64,000 bases of DNA from Caldilinea sp. CFX5. Its GTDB lineage: Bacteria; Chloroflexota; Anaerolineae; Caldilineales; Caldilineaceae. Every line of letters begins with the position of its first letter. Positions within the stretch are counted from its first letter, which is position 1. Of the stretch, positions 36,309-45,900 are shown in pieces. The notes under the pieces are model-generated. The model was not told the DNA's origin. It saw nothing but the letters and a program-made list of their open reading frames with translations, and ran no database searches. The position numbers and the translations under genes were made by a program. The stretch covers positions 91,852 to 155,851 of the forward strand of contig QWII01000008.1 of NCBI GenBank assembly GCA_021405325.1. Reading direction: 5' to 3'.

Positions 36309-37489
36309 GAACACCCTTTTATCTGCTATCATTACCGCTGCGCCGGCGTGGAACTACCGACACAGGCGAAGGGACGCCACAGCGTTGGCTGCCCCATCTC
36401 CTGCGCCTGCTGGGCTTATTGGTGGTTTGTCTACTTGCCTCTACCTTGCTTGAAGATTTCATGGAGTCCACTATGGCGTATGCACTCACCCTGGGCACGG
36501 TCAGCTTCTTTATTGCTGTCTTCTGGGGCAATCCGCTGATCGCTTTGCTCAAACGGTGGGGTATCGGCAAGCAGATTCGGGTGGAAGAGCCGGGCAGTCG
36601 CCAGACCAAAACCGGCACGCCAACGATGGGCGGCATCTTGATCGTGGTGCCGGTCTTGCTCATTACCGGCGTCCTCAATATCGCCAATCTGTGGGGTCTC
36701 AACGCGATCGGGCAGAGCACCTTGATCCTCTTCTTCTGCCTGGCTTCCCATGCCCTCCTGGGTGGCGTCGATGACTGGCAGGGCATCAAGGGGCTACGTG
36801 GCCGCGGTGAAGGCATGAGCGAACGGATGAAAAGCAGCTTTCAGATTCTCTTTGCCAGCGTGCTGGCGCTGATCCTCTACTTTGGCCCGCCCCACTGGGA
36901 TTATGTGGGCATCCCCGGTCTCTATGGCCCGTATAACGGTTTTTATCGCATCGGCCCTTTCATCATTCCCTTGACAATTTTGATCATTGTCGGCTTTAGC
37001 AATGCCGTGAATTTTACCGATGGGTTGGATAGTCTGGCCGGCAGCATCAGCAGCATCGCCTTTGCCAGTTATGGCATTATCGCTTATTTACAAAATCAAA
37101 CCTACTTGATGGCCTTTTGCTTTACTATCGTCGGCGCCCTGTTGGCCTTTCTCTGGTACAACGCCCATCCGGCGCAGATGTTTATGGGCGACACCGGCAG
37201 CCTGGCGTTGGGCGCAACGTTGGGGCTGGTCAGCGTGATGACCGGTCAGTGGCTGCTGTTGCCGGTCATCGGTTCGATCTTCGTGGCCGAAGCCGGCAGC
37301 GTGATCATCCAACGCTACTACTTCAAGTGGACACGCATCAAGTATGGCGAGGGGCGCCGCGTCTTTAAGATGGCGCCGCTGCACTACCACTTTGAGTTGT
37401 TGGGGTGGAGCGAAATGCAAGTGAAAGAGCGCTTCTGGCTCATCAGCGTGCTCAGCGGCATGTTGGGCGTAGCCCTGGCGCTCGTGTAA
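36305..37489 (+). CDS. mraY: Phospho-N-acetylmuramoyl-pentapeptide transferase MraY
   Basis: 394-codon frame for the polytopic enzyme that makes lipid I. Motifs are [10 protein letters not shown], the DD pair in [35 protein letters not shown] and the HFEL box. The 4-bp ATGA overlap with murF supports a start at 36305. However, the usual first MraY helix begins at ATG 36473 ([16 protein letters not shown]), which has GGAG 6 nt upstream and would give a normal 338-residue protein. The extra 56 residues would add a basic stretch and another helix. Both starts are open. Confidence 0.93.
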   Translation: MRTPFYLLSLPLRRRGTTDTGEGTPQRWLPHLLRLLGLLVVCLLASTLLEDFMESTMAYALTLGTVSFFIAVFWGNPLIALLKRWGIGKQIRVEEPGSRQTKTGTPTMGGILIVVPVLLITGVLNIANLWGLNAIGQSTLILFFCLASHALLGGVDDWQGIKGLRGRGEGMSERMKSSFQILFASVLALILYFGPPHWDYVGIPGLYGPYNGFYRIGPFIIPLTILIIVGFSNAVNFTDGLDSLAGSISSIAFASYGIIAYLQNQTYLMAFCFTIVGALLAFLWYNAHPAQMFMGDTGSLALGATLGLVSVMTGQWLLLPVIGSIFVAEAGSVIIQRYYFKWTRIKYGEGRRVFKMAPLHYHFELLGWSEMQVKERFWLISVLSGMLGVALALV

Positions 37490-37521
37490 TTCCTGAAGGC
37501 AACAGTTCCAGATTTGACAGA

Positions 37522-37617
37522 AATGGAACGCGGATTAAGTGGATCTAGCTGATATGGGCGGATCTGCTTATGAGAAAATCCGCCAAAATTCGCTGAATCG
37601 GCAAAATCCGCGTTCAA
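37522..37617. repeat. Imperfect inverted repeat between mraY and murD
   Basis: GAACGCGGATT at the left pairs with AATCCGCGTTC at the right, and GGCGGAT with ATCCGCC inside. The words AACGCGGATT recur at about 52181, so it is part of a dispersed repeat type. Confidence 0.55.
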
Positions 37618-37665
37618 ATTTGGAATTCTTGAGCCGAGGGGCTTCCCTGGAAGACGGAGTGCGGA

Positions 37666-39303
37666 ATGGCAAGCAACAACGTCGAATTTACTGGCCGCAA
37701 AGTGGTGATTCTTGGGTTGGCGCGTCAGGGCCTGGCGTTGGCGCGCTTCTTTGTACGGGCCGGTGCGCAGACCATGATCAGCGACGCCGCCCCGGCGGAA
37801 AAGTTGACGCGGGAAATTGCCCAACTGGGCGATCTCCCGGTTGAGTTGGTGCTGGGCAGTCATCCGCTTGCGCTGTTGGATGGGTGCGATCTGCTCTGTC
37901 TGAGTGGTGGCGTGCCGCCGCAGTTGGCCTTTGTGCAAATGGCGATTGTGCGGGGCATTCCCTTGAGTAATGATAGTTTGTTGACGTTACAACTGGCGCG
38001 GCAGCGCGGATTGGGGCCGCTGGTGGCGTTGACCGGCAGCAGCGGCAAAACGACCACAACAACGCTAGTCGGCCAGATGTTGGCCGCCGCTGGTCACCAA
38101 GTGCATGTCGGGGGCAACATCGGCACGCCCTTGCTCGACCGCCTGGATGAGATCCAACCGGGCGAGCCAGTGGTGCTGGAATTGAGCAGCTTTCAACTGG
38201 AACTCTTTACGCCACAATTGGCCTGGGGCGCGGTGGCCGGCGTGGGGCCGGATGTGGCAGGGTTGCTGAACTTGACGCCCAATCACCTGGATCGCCACCC
38301 GGACATGGCGGCCTATGCCGATGCCAAGTTGAATCTGTTGCGGCGGACGCCCGCCGGCGCCCGGCTTGTCCTGAGCGCTGACGACGCCGTTACCCAGCGG
38401 CTCTTGCCCCCGACGGTAGCCGGTGAGCGACAACCGCTGCCGCCAACCTGGGAATTAGATAGCTTACTCGCCAACGAACAGGCGGCCATTGCGGAGAGTG
38501 GTAAAGAGGCCGTGGCTTTTAGCCGTCTACACCCCTTACTGGAAGGGGCGTGGTTAGATGGGGAGACATTGGTCTACAACGGTCGGGCCATTTGCCGGCG
38601 CGCTGAAGTGTTGCTGCGGGGCGACCATAACATCAGCAACCTATTGGCGGCGGCGGCGATCAGTGGTGCGGCCGGGGCATCGGTGGCGGCAATGCGCCAG
38701 GTGGCGACCACCTTTCGTGGCGTCCGCCATCGTCTGGAGATCGTCCATAGCACGCCACAGGCGACCTGGATCAACGACAGCATCGCCACCGCGCCCGAAC
38801 GGGCCGTGGCGGCGTTGCGCTGTTTTACCGTCGGGGAACAGACCTTAATTCTGCTGGCCGGCGGCAAAGACAAAAATTTGCCGTGGGAGCTTTTTGCCGA
38901 TGAAGTGCTGACGCGGGTCAACTACCTGATCGGCTTTGGTCATGCCGGGCCGATGGTGGTGGAGAAAGTGCAAGAGCGCGCCCAATTTACTAAACGGCGA
39001 GCGCCCAATTGCGCCGTTGTCCAACGGCTGGACGAAGCAGTGGCGTTAGCTGCTCGCGTCGCCGGGGTCACACCTGTGCCCAAAGCGGTAGAGGCGAACG
39101 GCCATCACAATGGTAACGGCACCGGCAGCAAACCGGAAGCCCTGCCAACCGTGGTCTTGCTCTCGCCCGGCGGCACCAGTTACGACGCCTATCGCGACTT
39201 TGAAGAGCGCGGTGAACATTTCCGTCGCCTGGTCGAAAGCTGGATGACGACCAAACCGGTAGGCGAAACACCGTTGCAAGACGCGGTTGTATCGGCTCGT
39301 TAA
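37666..39303 (+). CDS. murD: UDP-N-acetylmuramoylalanine--D-glutamate ligase MurD
   Basis: 545-residue Mur ligase that adds D-Glu to UDP-MurNAc-Ala. The N-terminal Rossmann loop is [15 protein letters not shown], and the ATP loop [14 protein letters not shown] lies at residues 121-134. [33 protein letters not shown] and the C-terminal [16 protein letters not shown] and [18 protein letters not shown] are all MurD. It is about 80 residues longer than usual: an Asn/Gly/His-rich segment ([13 protein letters not shown]) is inserted before the last motif. GGAG lies about 6 nt before the ATG. A repeat-built hairpin follows its stop. Confidence 0.95.
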   Translation: MASNNVEFTGRKVVILGLARQGLALARFFVRAGAQTMISDAAPAEKLTREIAQLGDLPVELVLGSHPLALLDGCDLLCLSGGVPPQLAFVQMAIVRGIPLSNDSLLTLQLARQRGLGPLVALTGSSGKTTTTTLVGQMLAAAGHQVHVGGNIGTPLLDRLDEIQPGEPVVLELSSFQLELFTPQLAWGAVAGVGPDVAGLLNLTPNHLDRHPDMAAYADAKLNLLRRTPAGARLVLSADDAVTQRLLPPTVAGERQPLPPTWELDSLLANEQAAIAESGKEAVAFSRLHPLLEGAWLDGETLVYNGRAICRRAEVLLRGDHNISNLLAAAAISGAAGASVAAMRQVATTFRGVRHRLEIVHSTPQATWINDSIATAPERAVAALRCFTVGEQTLILLAGGKDKNLPWELFADEVLTRVNYLIGFGHAGPMVVEKVQERAQFTKRRAPNCAVVQRLDEAVALAARVAGVTPVPKAVEANGHHNGNGTGSKPEALPTVVLLSPGGTSYDAYRDFEERGEHFRRLVESWMTTKPVGETPLQDAVVSAR

Positions 39304-39305
39304 TC

Positions 39306-39393
39306 AGAGATTGAGCGATTGAGCGATTAAGAGATTGAAACGCAGCAGGCGTGCAATCGCTCAATCGCTCAATCGCTCAATCTCCCAATCTCT
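39306..39393. repeat. Octamer hairpin between murD and ftsW
   Basis: The 5' arm 39306-39337 is AGAGATTG, AGCGATTG, AGCGATTA, AGAGATTG. The 3' arm 39354-39393 is three CAATCGCT units then CAATCTCC and CAATCTCT. It starts 2 bp after the murD stop and ends 13 bp before the ftsW ATG. Confidence 0.8.
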
Positions 39394-39406
39394 TAATAAC
39401 CAAATC

Positions 39407-40810
39407 ATGGTTGCAACAACGAAAAACCGAACAGCCGCGGTGGCCGGCGCCTATGACTGGGGACTGCTCTCGGTGGTCATGCTCCTGTTTGGGCTGGGCA
39501 TGGTCATGGTTTTGAGCGCCAGCTTTGCTTGGGGGTATGCCGACTACCAAGACCCCTATTATTATGTGACCCGGCAGTTGGTCTGGGGCGCGGTGGGCCT
39601 GGTTGGCATGGTGGCGCTGGCGAACATTCCCTACACGATCTGGGAGCGCTGGAGTGTGGTGTTGATGGCAGTGGCGTTGCTGGCGCTCATGGCCGTCATT
39701 GCCGTCGGCAGCGAGCGTTTTAATGCCACGCGCACCTTTCTCGGCGGCAGTGTCCAGCCCAGTGAGCCGGCCAAGATCATTATCGTCATGTATGTCAGCG
39801 CCTGGCTCGCCAGCAAGGGGGAGCGCATCCGTGATGTGCGGGTGGGGCTGCTGCCCTTTAGCGTCTTGATGGGCGCCATTGCCGTCTTGATTGTGGCGCA
39901 ACCGAATATTAGCACGGCAATCTTGATCGTCACCACCGCCTCGATCATGTTCTTTATCGCCGGGGCGGAGATGCGCCAGTTGCTGGTGGTGGGCGCCGGC
40001 GGCGCCGCGACCTTCTGGCTGGTGATTCGCTATAGCACCTACGCCCATGATCGCGTCGCCAAATACATGGCCTCGCTCTGGGACCCCATGCAGAGCGATG
40101 AATATCAAGTGCAACGGGCCGTAGAGGCGTTGATTCGTGGCGGTCTGTTCGGCCAGGGGATTGGCAATAGCCAGGCCAAATTGCCCGGTTATCTGCCGGT
40201 GGTCTGGAGCGACAATATCTTTGCCGTGGTGGGGGAAGAGATGGGGTTGCTGGGCGCATTGCTGGTGATCTTTCTCTTTGCGCTGCTGGCCTATTTTGGC
40301 CTGCGCACGGCATTGCGGGCGCCCGACAACTTCGGCATGTTGCTGGCGACCGGTATCACCGCTTCACTGACCTTACAGGCGATCTTGAACATGGCGGTCA
40401 TTGTGGCCGCCGCGCCGCCGACGGGCGTCACCTTGCCCTTTATCAGCTATGGCGGCAGTTCATTGGTGACAGCGCTGGCAGCGGTTGGCATTTTGCTTAA
40501 CATCAGCCGGCATGGCGGTCTACCCATTGCCAACCGGAGTGGAACCGGCGCCAGCAGCCCCGCCACGCAAACAGCCAGACTGGGGGCGACCGTGAGCCGG
40601 CGGCGGGTGGCGCCTATAACACGGGGGACAGGGACACGAGGGACAGGAAAAGAGAGTTATGCGCATTTTGATTTCGGGTGGCGGCACTGGTGGTCACGTC
40701 TATCCGGCGCTGGCCGTCGCCACGCAGTTGCCGATAGTCATAAACCCGGCAGAGCCGGTCGCCGTGGCGGTGAACGCCCAACGAGCCGACGTACCCCACC
40801 TCGGCGGTGA
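39407..40810 (+). CDS. ftsW: Septal peptidoglycan glycosyltransferase FtsW
   Basis: 467-residue SEDS-family membrane protein with about ten helices. SEDS segments include GGSVQPSEPAKIIIVMYVSAWLA, PNISTAILIVTTA, YQVQRAVEALIRGGLFGQGIGNS and PPTGVTLPFISYGGSSL. It polymerises lipid II at the septum with FtsI. The start at 39407 (MVATTKNRTA) is chosen because the upstream 24 codons are hairpin repeat; no ribosome site is seen. The last 50 or so codons run 152 bp into murG, through a GGGACA repeat (about 40624-40646). This basic tail has no family support and probably reflects loss of the original stop. Confidence 0.94.
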   Translation: MVATTKNRTAAVAGAYDWGLLSVVMLLFGLGMVMVLSASFAWGYADYQDPYYYVTRQLVWGAVGLVGMVALANIPYTIWERWSVVLMAVALLALMAVIAVGSERFNATRTFLGGSVQPSEPAKIIIVMYVSAWLASKGERIRDVRVGLLPFSVLMGAIAVLIVAQPNISTAILIVTTASIMFFIAGAEMRQLLVVGAGGAATFWLVIRYSTYAHDRVAKYMASLWDPMQSDEYQVQRAVEALIRGGLFGQGIGNSQAKLPGYLPVVWSDNIFAVVGEEMGLLGALLVIFLFALLAYFGLRTALRAPDNFGMLLATGITASLTLQAILNMAVIVAAAPPTGVTLPFISYGGSSLVTALAAVGILLNISRHGGLPIANRSGTGASSPATQTARLGATVSRRRVAPITRGTGTRGTGKESYAHFDFGWRHWWSRLSGAGRRHAVADSHKPGRAGRRGGERPTSRRTPPRR

Positions 40811-41924
40811 GGGGGAAAAGACTAAAGTCTTTACTACGGAAGATTTGTTGTGGGTGGGCGCTAGTGACGGCATGGAGAAGCGGCTGGTGGAACATGCCGG
40901 TGTTCGTTACCAGGGGATTGCAACCGGCCAATTGCGTGGCAAGAATCCCTTGACGGTTGCACAAAATAGTGGCAAAATGATCGCCGGCTTGCTGGGAAGC
41001 CTTGCGATTTTACGTGATTTTCAACCAAATGTCTGTCTCGCTACGGGCGGCTATGTCTGTGCGCCTGTGGTGATCGCCTGTCGCTGGCTGAAAATTCCGG
41101 TGCTGATCTACTTGCCTGACATGGTGCCGGGCTGGGCGATTCGCACCTTGAGCCTGTTTGCCCAACGGGTCGCGGTGAGTTATCCGGAAGTGACCGGTTA
41201 CTTTGGCGGCGCGACACCGGTGGGCAAAGCGATTGTCACCGGCTATCCGGTGCGGCAGGAGTTGGTCGATCTGGTGGGTGGCGGCAATTTAGCGCCGCAG
41301 CGCCATATGGAACAGCGCGGGGCGGCCCGTTATCAATTGGCGACGCGGCTAGGTCGTTCATTGATCACTGAGGGCCAAGCCTTGCCGTTAGTGTTGGTTT
41401 GGGGGGGCAGTCAGGGATCACGTAATATCAATGAATCGCTCTGGGCGGCGCTGCCGCAGGTGTTGCCCCATGCCCATATTTTGCATGTGGTGGGGGATCG
41501 CGACTGGGCGCAATGGCAGGCGAAGTTACAACAGCCGCCGGTGACCCCGGCGCTCTGGTCACGCTATCACCCGGTCGGTTATCTACACGAAGAGATGATG
41601 CTGGCGTTGGCCGCAGCGGATCTCACGGTTGCCAGAGCGGGAGCCAGCACCTTGGGCGAATTTCCGGTGGCGCGGTTGCCGGCGTTACTGGCGCCCCATC
41701 CGGGCGTAAACCAGTTACAGAACGCCGAGTATCTGGTCAACCATGGCGGCGCTATTCTCGTGGCCGATGAGACATTACGCGAACAGTTAGCGCCCGCCTT
41801 GCTCAAGCTGGTGCAAGAGCCGGCCCAACGCCGTCGCATGGAAGAAGCGTTGGCCCGTCTGGCCAAACCCGACGCCGCACGGGCGATTGCGGAAGAATTG
41901 GTACGGTTGGCAGGAAGTAGGTGA
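40659..41924 (+). CDS. murG: UDP-GlcNAc--lipid I N-acetylglucosaminyltransferase MurG
   Basis: 421-residue GT-B enzyme that makes lipid II on the cytoplasmic face of the membrane. The N-terminal loop is ILISGGGTGGHVYPALAVA, followed by WVGASDGMEKRLVEHAG. The UDP-GlcNAc site includes VWGGSQGSRNIN and TVARAGASTLGEFP with a Gln-Leu-Gln-Asn after it. An extra segment of about 25 residues lies in the first domain (PAEPVAVAVNAQRADVPHL). GAGAG lies close before the ATG. The start overlaps the ftsW frame by 152 bp. The stop codon TGA is formed by the first bases of a TCGACAAGCTC-loop hairpin. Confidence 0.95.
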   Translation: MRILISGGGTGGHVYPALAVATQLPIVINPAEPVAVAVNAQRADVPHLGGEGEKTKVFTTEDLLWVGASDGMEKRLVEHAGVRYQGIATGQLRGKNPLTVAQNSGKMIAGLLGSLAILRDFQPNVCLATGGYVCAPVVIACRWLKIPVLIYLPDMVPGWAIRTLSLFAQRVAVSYPEVTGYFGGATPVGKAIVTGYPVRQELVDLVGGGNLAPQRHMEQRGAARYQLATRLGRSLITEGQALPLVLVWGGSQGSRNINESLWAALPQVLPHAHILHVVGDRDWAQWQAKLQQPPVTPALWSRYHPVGYLHEEMMLALAAADLTVARAGASTLGEFPVARLPALLAPHPGVNQLQNAEYLVNHGGAILVADETLREQLAPALLKLVQEPAQRRRMEEALARLAKPDAARAIAEELVRLAGSR

Positions 41925-41976
41925 TTGGGCGCCTCGGTGGTTTCGACAAGCTCAACCACCGAGGCGCCCAATCACC
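41920..41976 (+). repeat. Stop-adjacent hairpin, TCGACAAGCTC-loop family (copy 4)
   Basis: Perfect 23-bp arms (41920-41942, 41954-41976) enclose TCGACAAGCTC. The 5' arm contains the murG stop codon (41922-41924). Confidence 0.85.
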
Positions 41977-41998
41977 CAAGAAAGACAATACTCCAGTC

Positions 41999-42715
41999 AT
42001 GACACAACAACTGGAAGTTCTGATCACTTTATTGCTCTATACGGTGTTCTTTGCCTGGATTGGCTATCAGCGCGGCAGTTTGCGGGAGTTGATTGTCACA
42101 GTGGCGGCACTGGGCGGCTGGCTGGCCTTGCAGGAGGCCGGCAGCTTGCTGATTCGTATTGTCAACCTGGGCAGCAAGTTTGTCGCCTTTATTCGCGCCG
42201 GCGGCTTGGGCGAGAATCCGGATCAGGCGTTTAGCGCCCTGGGCAGTGCAACGCCCTGGGTGACGACCGAGCAACGAGGGGAATTTCTCTTTATCGTTTG
42301 GGTCTTTCTCTTGATCTTTGCCTATGTGATCAGCAATCTCTCGCCCATTGCCAAGGCAAGCAAGTCGGATGTCTGGTCGATCTTGTTGGGAATTGTGAAT
42401 GGTCTCTTTTTTGCCACCATCCTGTTGCCACGGCTGGCGACCTTGGTGCAACCAAACAATCTAGCGCCCGGTGAATCGGTGGGGATTACCAATCTCTTTA
42501 GCCTTCTGGGCGGCGCCTTGAACCTGTTGCGGGGGAACGTTGGCGGGCTGTGGGGACTGTTGGCGAACGACCAACGCTCACTGGTGTTGTTGATTTTGCT
42601 CACCATCTTTTTGCTCTTGGCCGCCAGCACGATCAAAGCGCCCAAGAAGCCGAGCGGCGACAAGAAAAAACGCATCAACCTGGGCAAACCAAGCAGCGCA
42701 GAAAAGAGAAGCTAA
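41999..42715 (+). CDS. CvpA-like membrane protein 1
   Basis: 238-residue protein with four or five hydrophobic helices; the first pattern, LLLYTVFFAWIGYQRGSLRELIVTVAALGGWLAL, here shown by its core GYQRGSLREL, resembles the CvpA (colicin V production) family core of a short loop G-x-x-R-G after the first helix. The C-terminal tail is basic (KAPKKPSGDKKKRINLGK). The start at 41999 is chosen as the first ATG after the repeat hairpin; the 26 upstream codons are repeat. The function is unknown; CvpA proteins affect envelope integrity in other bacteria. It lies between murG and murC, an uncommon place. Confidence 0.65.
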   Translation: MTQQLEVLITLLLYTVFFAWIGYQRGSLRELIVTVAALGGWLALQEAGSLLIRIVNLGSKFVAFIRAGGLGENPDQAFSALGSATPWVTTEQRGEFLFIVWVFLLIFAYVISNLSPIAKASKSDVWSILLGIVNGLFFATILLPRLATLVQPNNLAPGESVGITNLFSLLGGALNLLRGNVGGLWGLLANDQRSLVLLILLTIFLLLAASTIKAPKKPSGDKKKRINLGKPSSAEKRS

Positions 42716-42719
42716 TCGC

Positions 42720-43262
42720 ATGGGGTCGCTGGAGCTGATTTTTGCCATTATTATCATCTTTATTGTGCTGGTGGCCTTTGCCCGTGGTTATCCCAGCGAA
42801 CTGGGCAATACAGTCATTATTTTGGCGGCGATCTTTGTCTTGAGCTTTTTCGAGGATCGACTGATCGGTCTTTTTAACCGGGTGGGGCCGGGCTTGGTGG
42901 GCAGCGATGCCCAAGCGGTCAATTTTTTGTTGAGTGCGGTCTTTACCATTTTGTTTATCAGCGCCGTCTTTGCCAGCTATGCCGGGATTACGCTGGACTT
43001 TCCGGGGCGACCCATCGCAGCGCCGCTGGGGCCGCTGTTGACACTGGCAGTTGGGCTGCTCAACGGTTACCTGATCGCCGGCACGCTCTGGTATTACCTG
43101 GATCGCTTTCAGTACCCGACCCAGCTTTTCGGCACGATCCAGTTGCCGCTGACGGCAACGGGCCAGACGCTGGTGCAAGTCCTGCCGCAACGGCTCTTTG
43201 AGTCGCCGGTCTATTGGATGATCCCGGTGGCGGTGTTGATTATCTGGCGGGTGCGCGGGTGA
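42720..43262 (+). CDS. CvpA-like membrane protein 2
   Basis: 180-residue protein with four or five helices: ELIFAIIIIFIVLVAFARGYPSELGNTVIILAAIFVL contains the same helix-R-G-helix opening (FARGYPSEL) as the upstream gene. It starts 4 bp after that gene, so the two are cotranscribed and may form a complex or be divergent duplicates. There is no signal for catalytic function. Its stop codon lies at the start of a GAAGACAA tandem array. Family call is moderate. Confidence 0.65.
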   Translation: MGSLELIFAIIIIFIVLVAFARGYPSELGNTVIILAAIFVLSFFEDRLIGLFNRVGPGLVGSDAQAVNFLLSAVFTILFISAVFASYAGITLDFPGRPIAAPLGPLLTLAVGLLNGYLIAGTLWYYLDRFQYPTQLFGTIQLPLTATGQTLVQVLPQRLFESPVYWMIPVAVLIIWRVRG

Positions 43263-43264
43263 CA

Positions 43265-43300
43265 GAAGACAAGAAGACAAGAAGACAAGAAGATAAGAAG
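43265..43300. repeat. GAAGACAA tandem array between cvpA-like 2 and murC
   Basis: Three exact GAAGACAA units, one GAAGATAA and a half unit. No complementary arm is seen, unlike most arrays here. The unit resembles AGACAAGG at 8085-8132. Confidence 0.7.
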
Positions 43301-43338
43301 AGATCATAAATCAACGATAACCTGGGAAGTCAGAGAAG

Positions 43339-44787
43339 ATGACGACGATGGGTGCAGGGGTAGGGGCAAAGGGTGCGTGGCAGGAGCGGTTACGGCGCGG
43401 CGATCCGACATTGCGGTTACATCTGTTGGGCATTGGCGGGTCCGGCTTGAGCGCCATCGCCAGGGTGTTGGTAGAAATGGGCTTTCAGGTCAGCGGCAGC
43501 GACCGGCAACTCAATGCCAACACCGAACAATTAGCCGCTGCCGGCGCCACCATTTTGGGGGAGCAGCGTGCCGAAAATTTAGCCGCCTTGGGGGAAGCCA
43601 AACGGCCGGATCTGGTGCTGATCAGCAGCGCGATTGCCGGCGTCAACGCCGAGTTGCAAGCCATACAGGCAGCGGGGATTCCGGTGGTCAAGCGGGCCGA
43701 CTTTTTGCCGGTCTTGTTGGCCGACCGCAAGTTGATCGCCGTCGCCGGCACCCACGGCAAGACGACCACCACGGCGATGGTTGTCAAGGTCTTGCGTGAG
43801 GCGGGGATTGCCGCCGGTTATATTATCGGCGGCGAACTGCCGGGCTATGGCAACGCCGCCGCCGGCACAGACCGGACTTTTGTCCTGGAAGCCGATGAGT
43901 ATGACCACATGTTTCTGGGGTTGCGCCCCACGGTGGCGGTCATCACCAGCGTCGAGTGGGATCACCCCGATTGTTTCCCGACGCCGGCCAGCTTTCAACG
44001 GGCCTTTGCCCAGTTTATCGATGGCGTGGCGCCCGATGGGGTGATTATTTCCTGTTACGATGACGCCGGCGCCGAACAGTTGCGGCTGGAACGCCCGCTG
44101 TCCGATACGCGCTGGATCACCTATGGCTTGACCGAAGCGGCGGATATTGCGGCGTTAAACCCGATTGCCATTCCTGGGCAGGGGTATGCCGCCGAGCTAC
44201 AGTGGTGGCACGCGCCGAAGGGCCAGGTGCGGTTACAAGTGCCGGGCTTACATAACTTGCGTAATGCCCTGGCCGCGCTGGCGGTGGCCTGTACCTGTGA
44301 TGCGTCGCTGGCAAAGGCCATTGCCACGCTGGCAAGCTTTGGCGGGGTGGCCCGCCGTTTTGAACTGGTGGGGGAAGCAGCGGGCGTCGCAATTATTGAC
44401 GACTACGCCCATAACCCGACCAAAGTGCGGGCAACGTTAGCGGCGGCGCGCAGTCGTTACCCGCAACGACGGATCTGGGCGGTCTTTCAGCCGCACACCT
44501 TTAGCCGCACCCGTTCGCTCCTGGCCGAAACCGCCGCCAGCTTTGCCGACGCCGACCGGGTGATTGTGATGGATATTTACGCCGCCCGCGAACAGGACGA
44601 CGGGAGCATTGCGGCGGCAGACGTAGTCGCGGCCAGTAACCATGCCCAGATTCAGCATGTGGCCGGTTTATTAGAAGTGGCTGAGTATCTGGCTACACAA
44701 GTAAAGTCGGGCGACGTGGTGGTGACGCTGGGCGCCGGCACGAGTAATCAGATTGCCCGGCGTTTACTAGAACGGTTAAAGCAGTAG
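43339..44787 (+). CDS. murC: UDP-N-acetylmuramate--L-alanine ligase MurC
   Basis: 482-residue Mur ligase that adds L-Ala to UDP-MurNAc. The N-terminal loop [18 protein letters not shown] lies around residues 27-44 and the ATP loop [14 protein letters not shown] around 135-148. [36 protein letters not shown] and [12 protein letters not shown] are characteristic MurC segments. The first 20 residues (Gly/Ala-rich) precede the conserved core, so the true start may be slightly further in. It is followed directly by murB with no gap. Confidence 0.96.
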   Translation: MTTMGAGVGAKGAWQERLRRGDPTLRLHLLGIGGSGLSAIARVLVEMGFQVSGSDRQLNANTEQLAAAGATILGEQRAENLAALGEAKRPDLVLISSAIAGVNAELQAIQAAGIPVVKRADFLPVLLADRKLIAVAGTHGKTTTTAMVVKVLREAGIAAGYIIGGELPGYGNAAAGTDRTFVLEADEYDHMFLGLRPTVAVITSVEWDHPDCFPTPASFQRAFAQFIDGVAPDGVIISCYDDAGAEQLRLERPLSDTRWITYGLTEAADIAALNPIAIPGQGYAAELQWWHAPKGQVRLQVPGLHNLRNALAALAVACTCDASLAKAIATLASFGGVARRFELVGEAAGVAIIDDYAHNPTKVRATLAAARSRYPQRRIWAVFQPHTFSRTRSLLAETAASFADADRVIVMDIYAAREQDDGSIAAADVVAASNHAQIQHVAGLLEVAEYLATQVKSGDVVVTLGAGTSNQIARRLLERLKQ

Positions 44788-45792
44788 ATGACGCAGTTTA
44801 TCGAAACGCTTGATCTACGTATTCCCCAACAGTTGGGGTTGCAGATCGAACGGAATGTCCCCCTGGCGCCGTTGACGACAATGAAGGTCGGCGGGCCGGC
44901 GGAATATTATGTGACCGTCCACACCACCGACCAGTTGCTCAAGCTGGTGCGCTGGGCGCGAGCGGTGGCGCTACCCTACTTTATTCTCGGTGGCGGCAGC
45001 AATATTTTGATCAGCGACGCCGGCATTCGGGGACTGGTGATTGAAAATCGCTGTCGCCAGGTACGGATCGATGAAGCGCCTTGTTACGAGTCCCCAAAGG
45101 ATGAGCGTCTCTATTTGATGGCCGAGAGCGGGGCAGCCATGGCCGGGGCGGCGCGCGTGAGTGTGCGGGCCGGGTTGCAAGGGCTAGAGTGGGCTGTCAG
45201 CGTACCGGGAACCGTGGGCGGCGCGGTGGTCGGCAATGCCGGCGCGCACGGCGGCGAGGTCAAGGATACTTTGGACAGCGCCCTCCTGATCGACGAGCAG
45301 GGCGAGGTGCAAGAATATAAAGTGGCTGACTTTCACTATGCCTACCGGGACAGTAGCCTGAAGCGGTTGCAACCATTGGTTGCCGGCTTTAAACCGATCG
45401 TCTTAAATGCTTATTTTCGGTTGGAACGGGGTGATCCGGCGGCAATTATCGCCCGTGCCGACAACTTTTTACAACATCGACGGCGAACACAGCCGGTCGA
45501 GCCAAGCCTGGGCAGCACCTTTGTCAACCCGCCGGGCGACTATGCCGGTCGGCTGATTGAGGCGGCGGGACTCAAAGGGGCGCAGGTCGGCGGCGTGGCG
45601 ATTAGCACGCTACACGCCAACTTTATCATCAATCCCGGCGGCGTCGGCAAAGCCACCGCTGGCGATGTCATCGAGTTGATTGCGCAGATTCAACGCATCG
45701 TCGCTGAACGATGCGGCATCCACCTGGAGCGGGAGATTCAACTGGTGGGTGAGTGGTCAATGAGTTCTACAGGGATGGAGAAAGTTGGTTAG
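44788..45792 (+). CDS. murB: UDP-N-acetylenolpyruvoylglucosamine reductase MurB
   Basis: 334-residue FAD/NADPH oxidoreductase. The FAD-binding loop is [16 protein letters not shown], then [30 protein letters not shown], and the catalytic-Ser region [26 protein letters not shown] (here by its ends [12 protein letters not shown] and LIEAAGLKG). The ending ILxIQRIVxExxGIxLExEIxLVG is typical. It starts on the base after the murC stop. Its stop codon (TAG at 45790) lies inside the arm of a hairpin, so the last residues (MEKVG) are repeat-derived. It makes UDP-MurNAc for MurC. Confidence 0.95.
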   Translation: MTQFIETLDLRIPQQLGLQIERNVPLAPLTTMKVGGPAEYYVTVHTTDQLLKLVRWARAVALPYFILGGGSNILISDAGIRGLVIENRCRQVRIDEAPCYESPKDERLYLMAESGAAMAGAARVSVRAGLQGLEWAVSVPGTVGGAVVGNAGAHGGEVKDTLDSALLIDEQGEVQEYKVADFHYAYRDSSLKRLQPLVAGFKPIVLNAYFRLERGDPAAIIARADNFLQHRRRTQPVEPSLGSTFVNPPGDYAGRLIEAAGLKGAQVGGVAISTLHANFIINPGGVGKATAGDVIELIAQIQRIVAERCGIHLEREIQLVGEWSMSSTGMEKVG

Positions 45793-45885
45793 TTGGTTGT
45801 TTCGTTGGGTTCGACAAGCTCACCCAACGAAACAACCAACTAACCAACCAACGAAACAACCAACGAAACAACCAACTAACCAACC
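45784..45885 (+). repeat. Stop-adjacent hairpin, TCGACAAGCTC-loop family (copy 5)
   Basis: Perfect 27-bp arms (45784-45810, 45822-45848) enclose TCGACAAGCTC. The 3' arm sequence is then repeated in part (to 45885) as CAACGAAACAAC and CAACTAACC steps. The 5' arm includes the murB stop codon. Confidence 0.85.
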
Positions 45886-45900
45886 AAAATTGGAGGTGCA

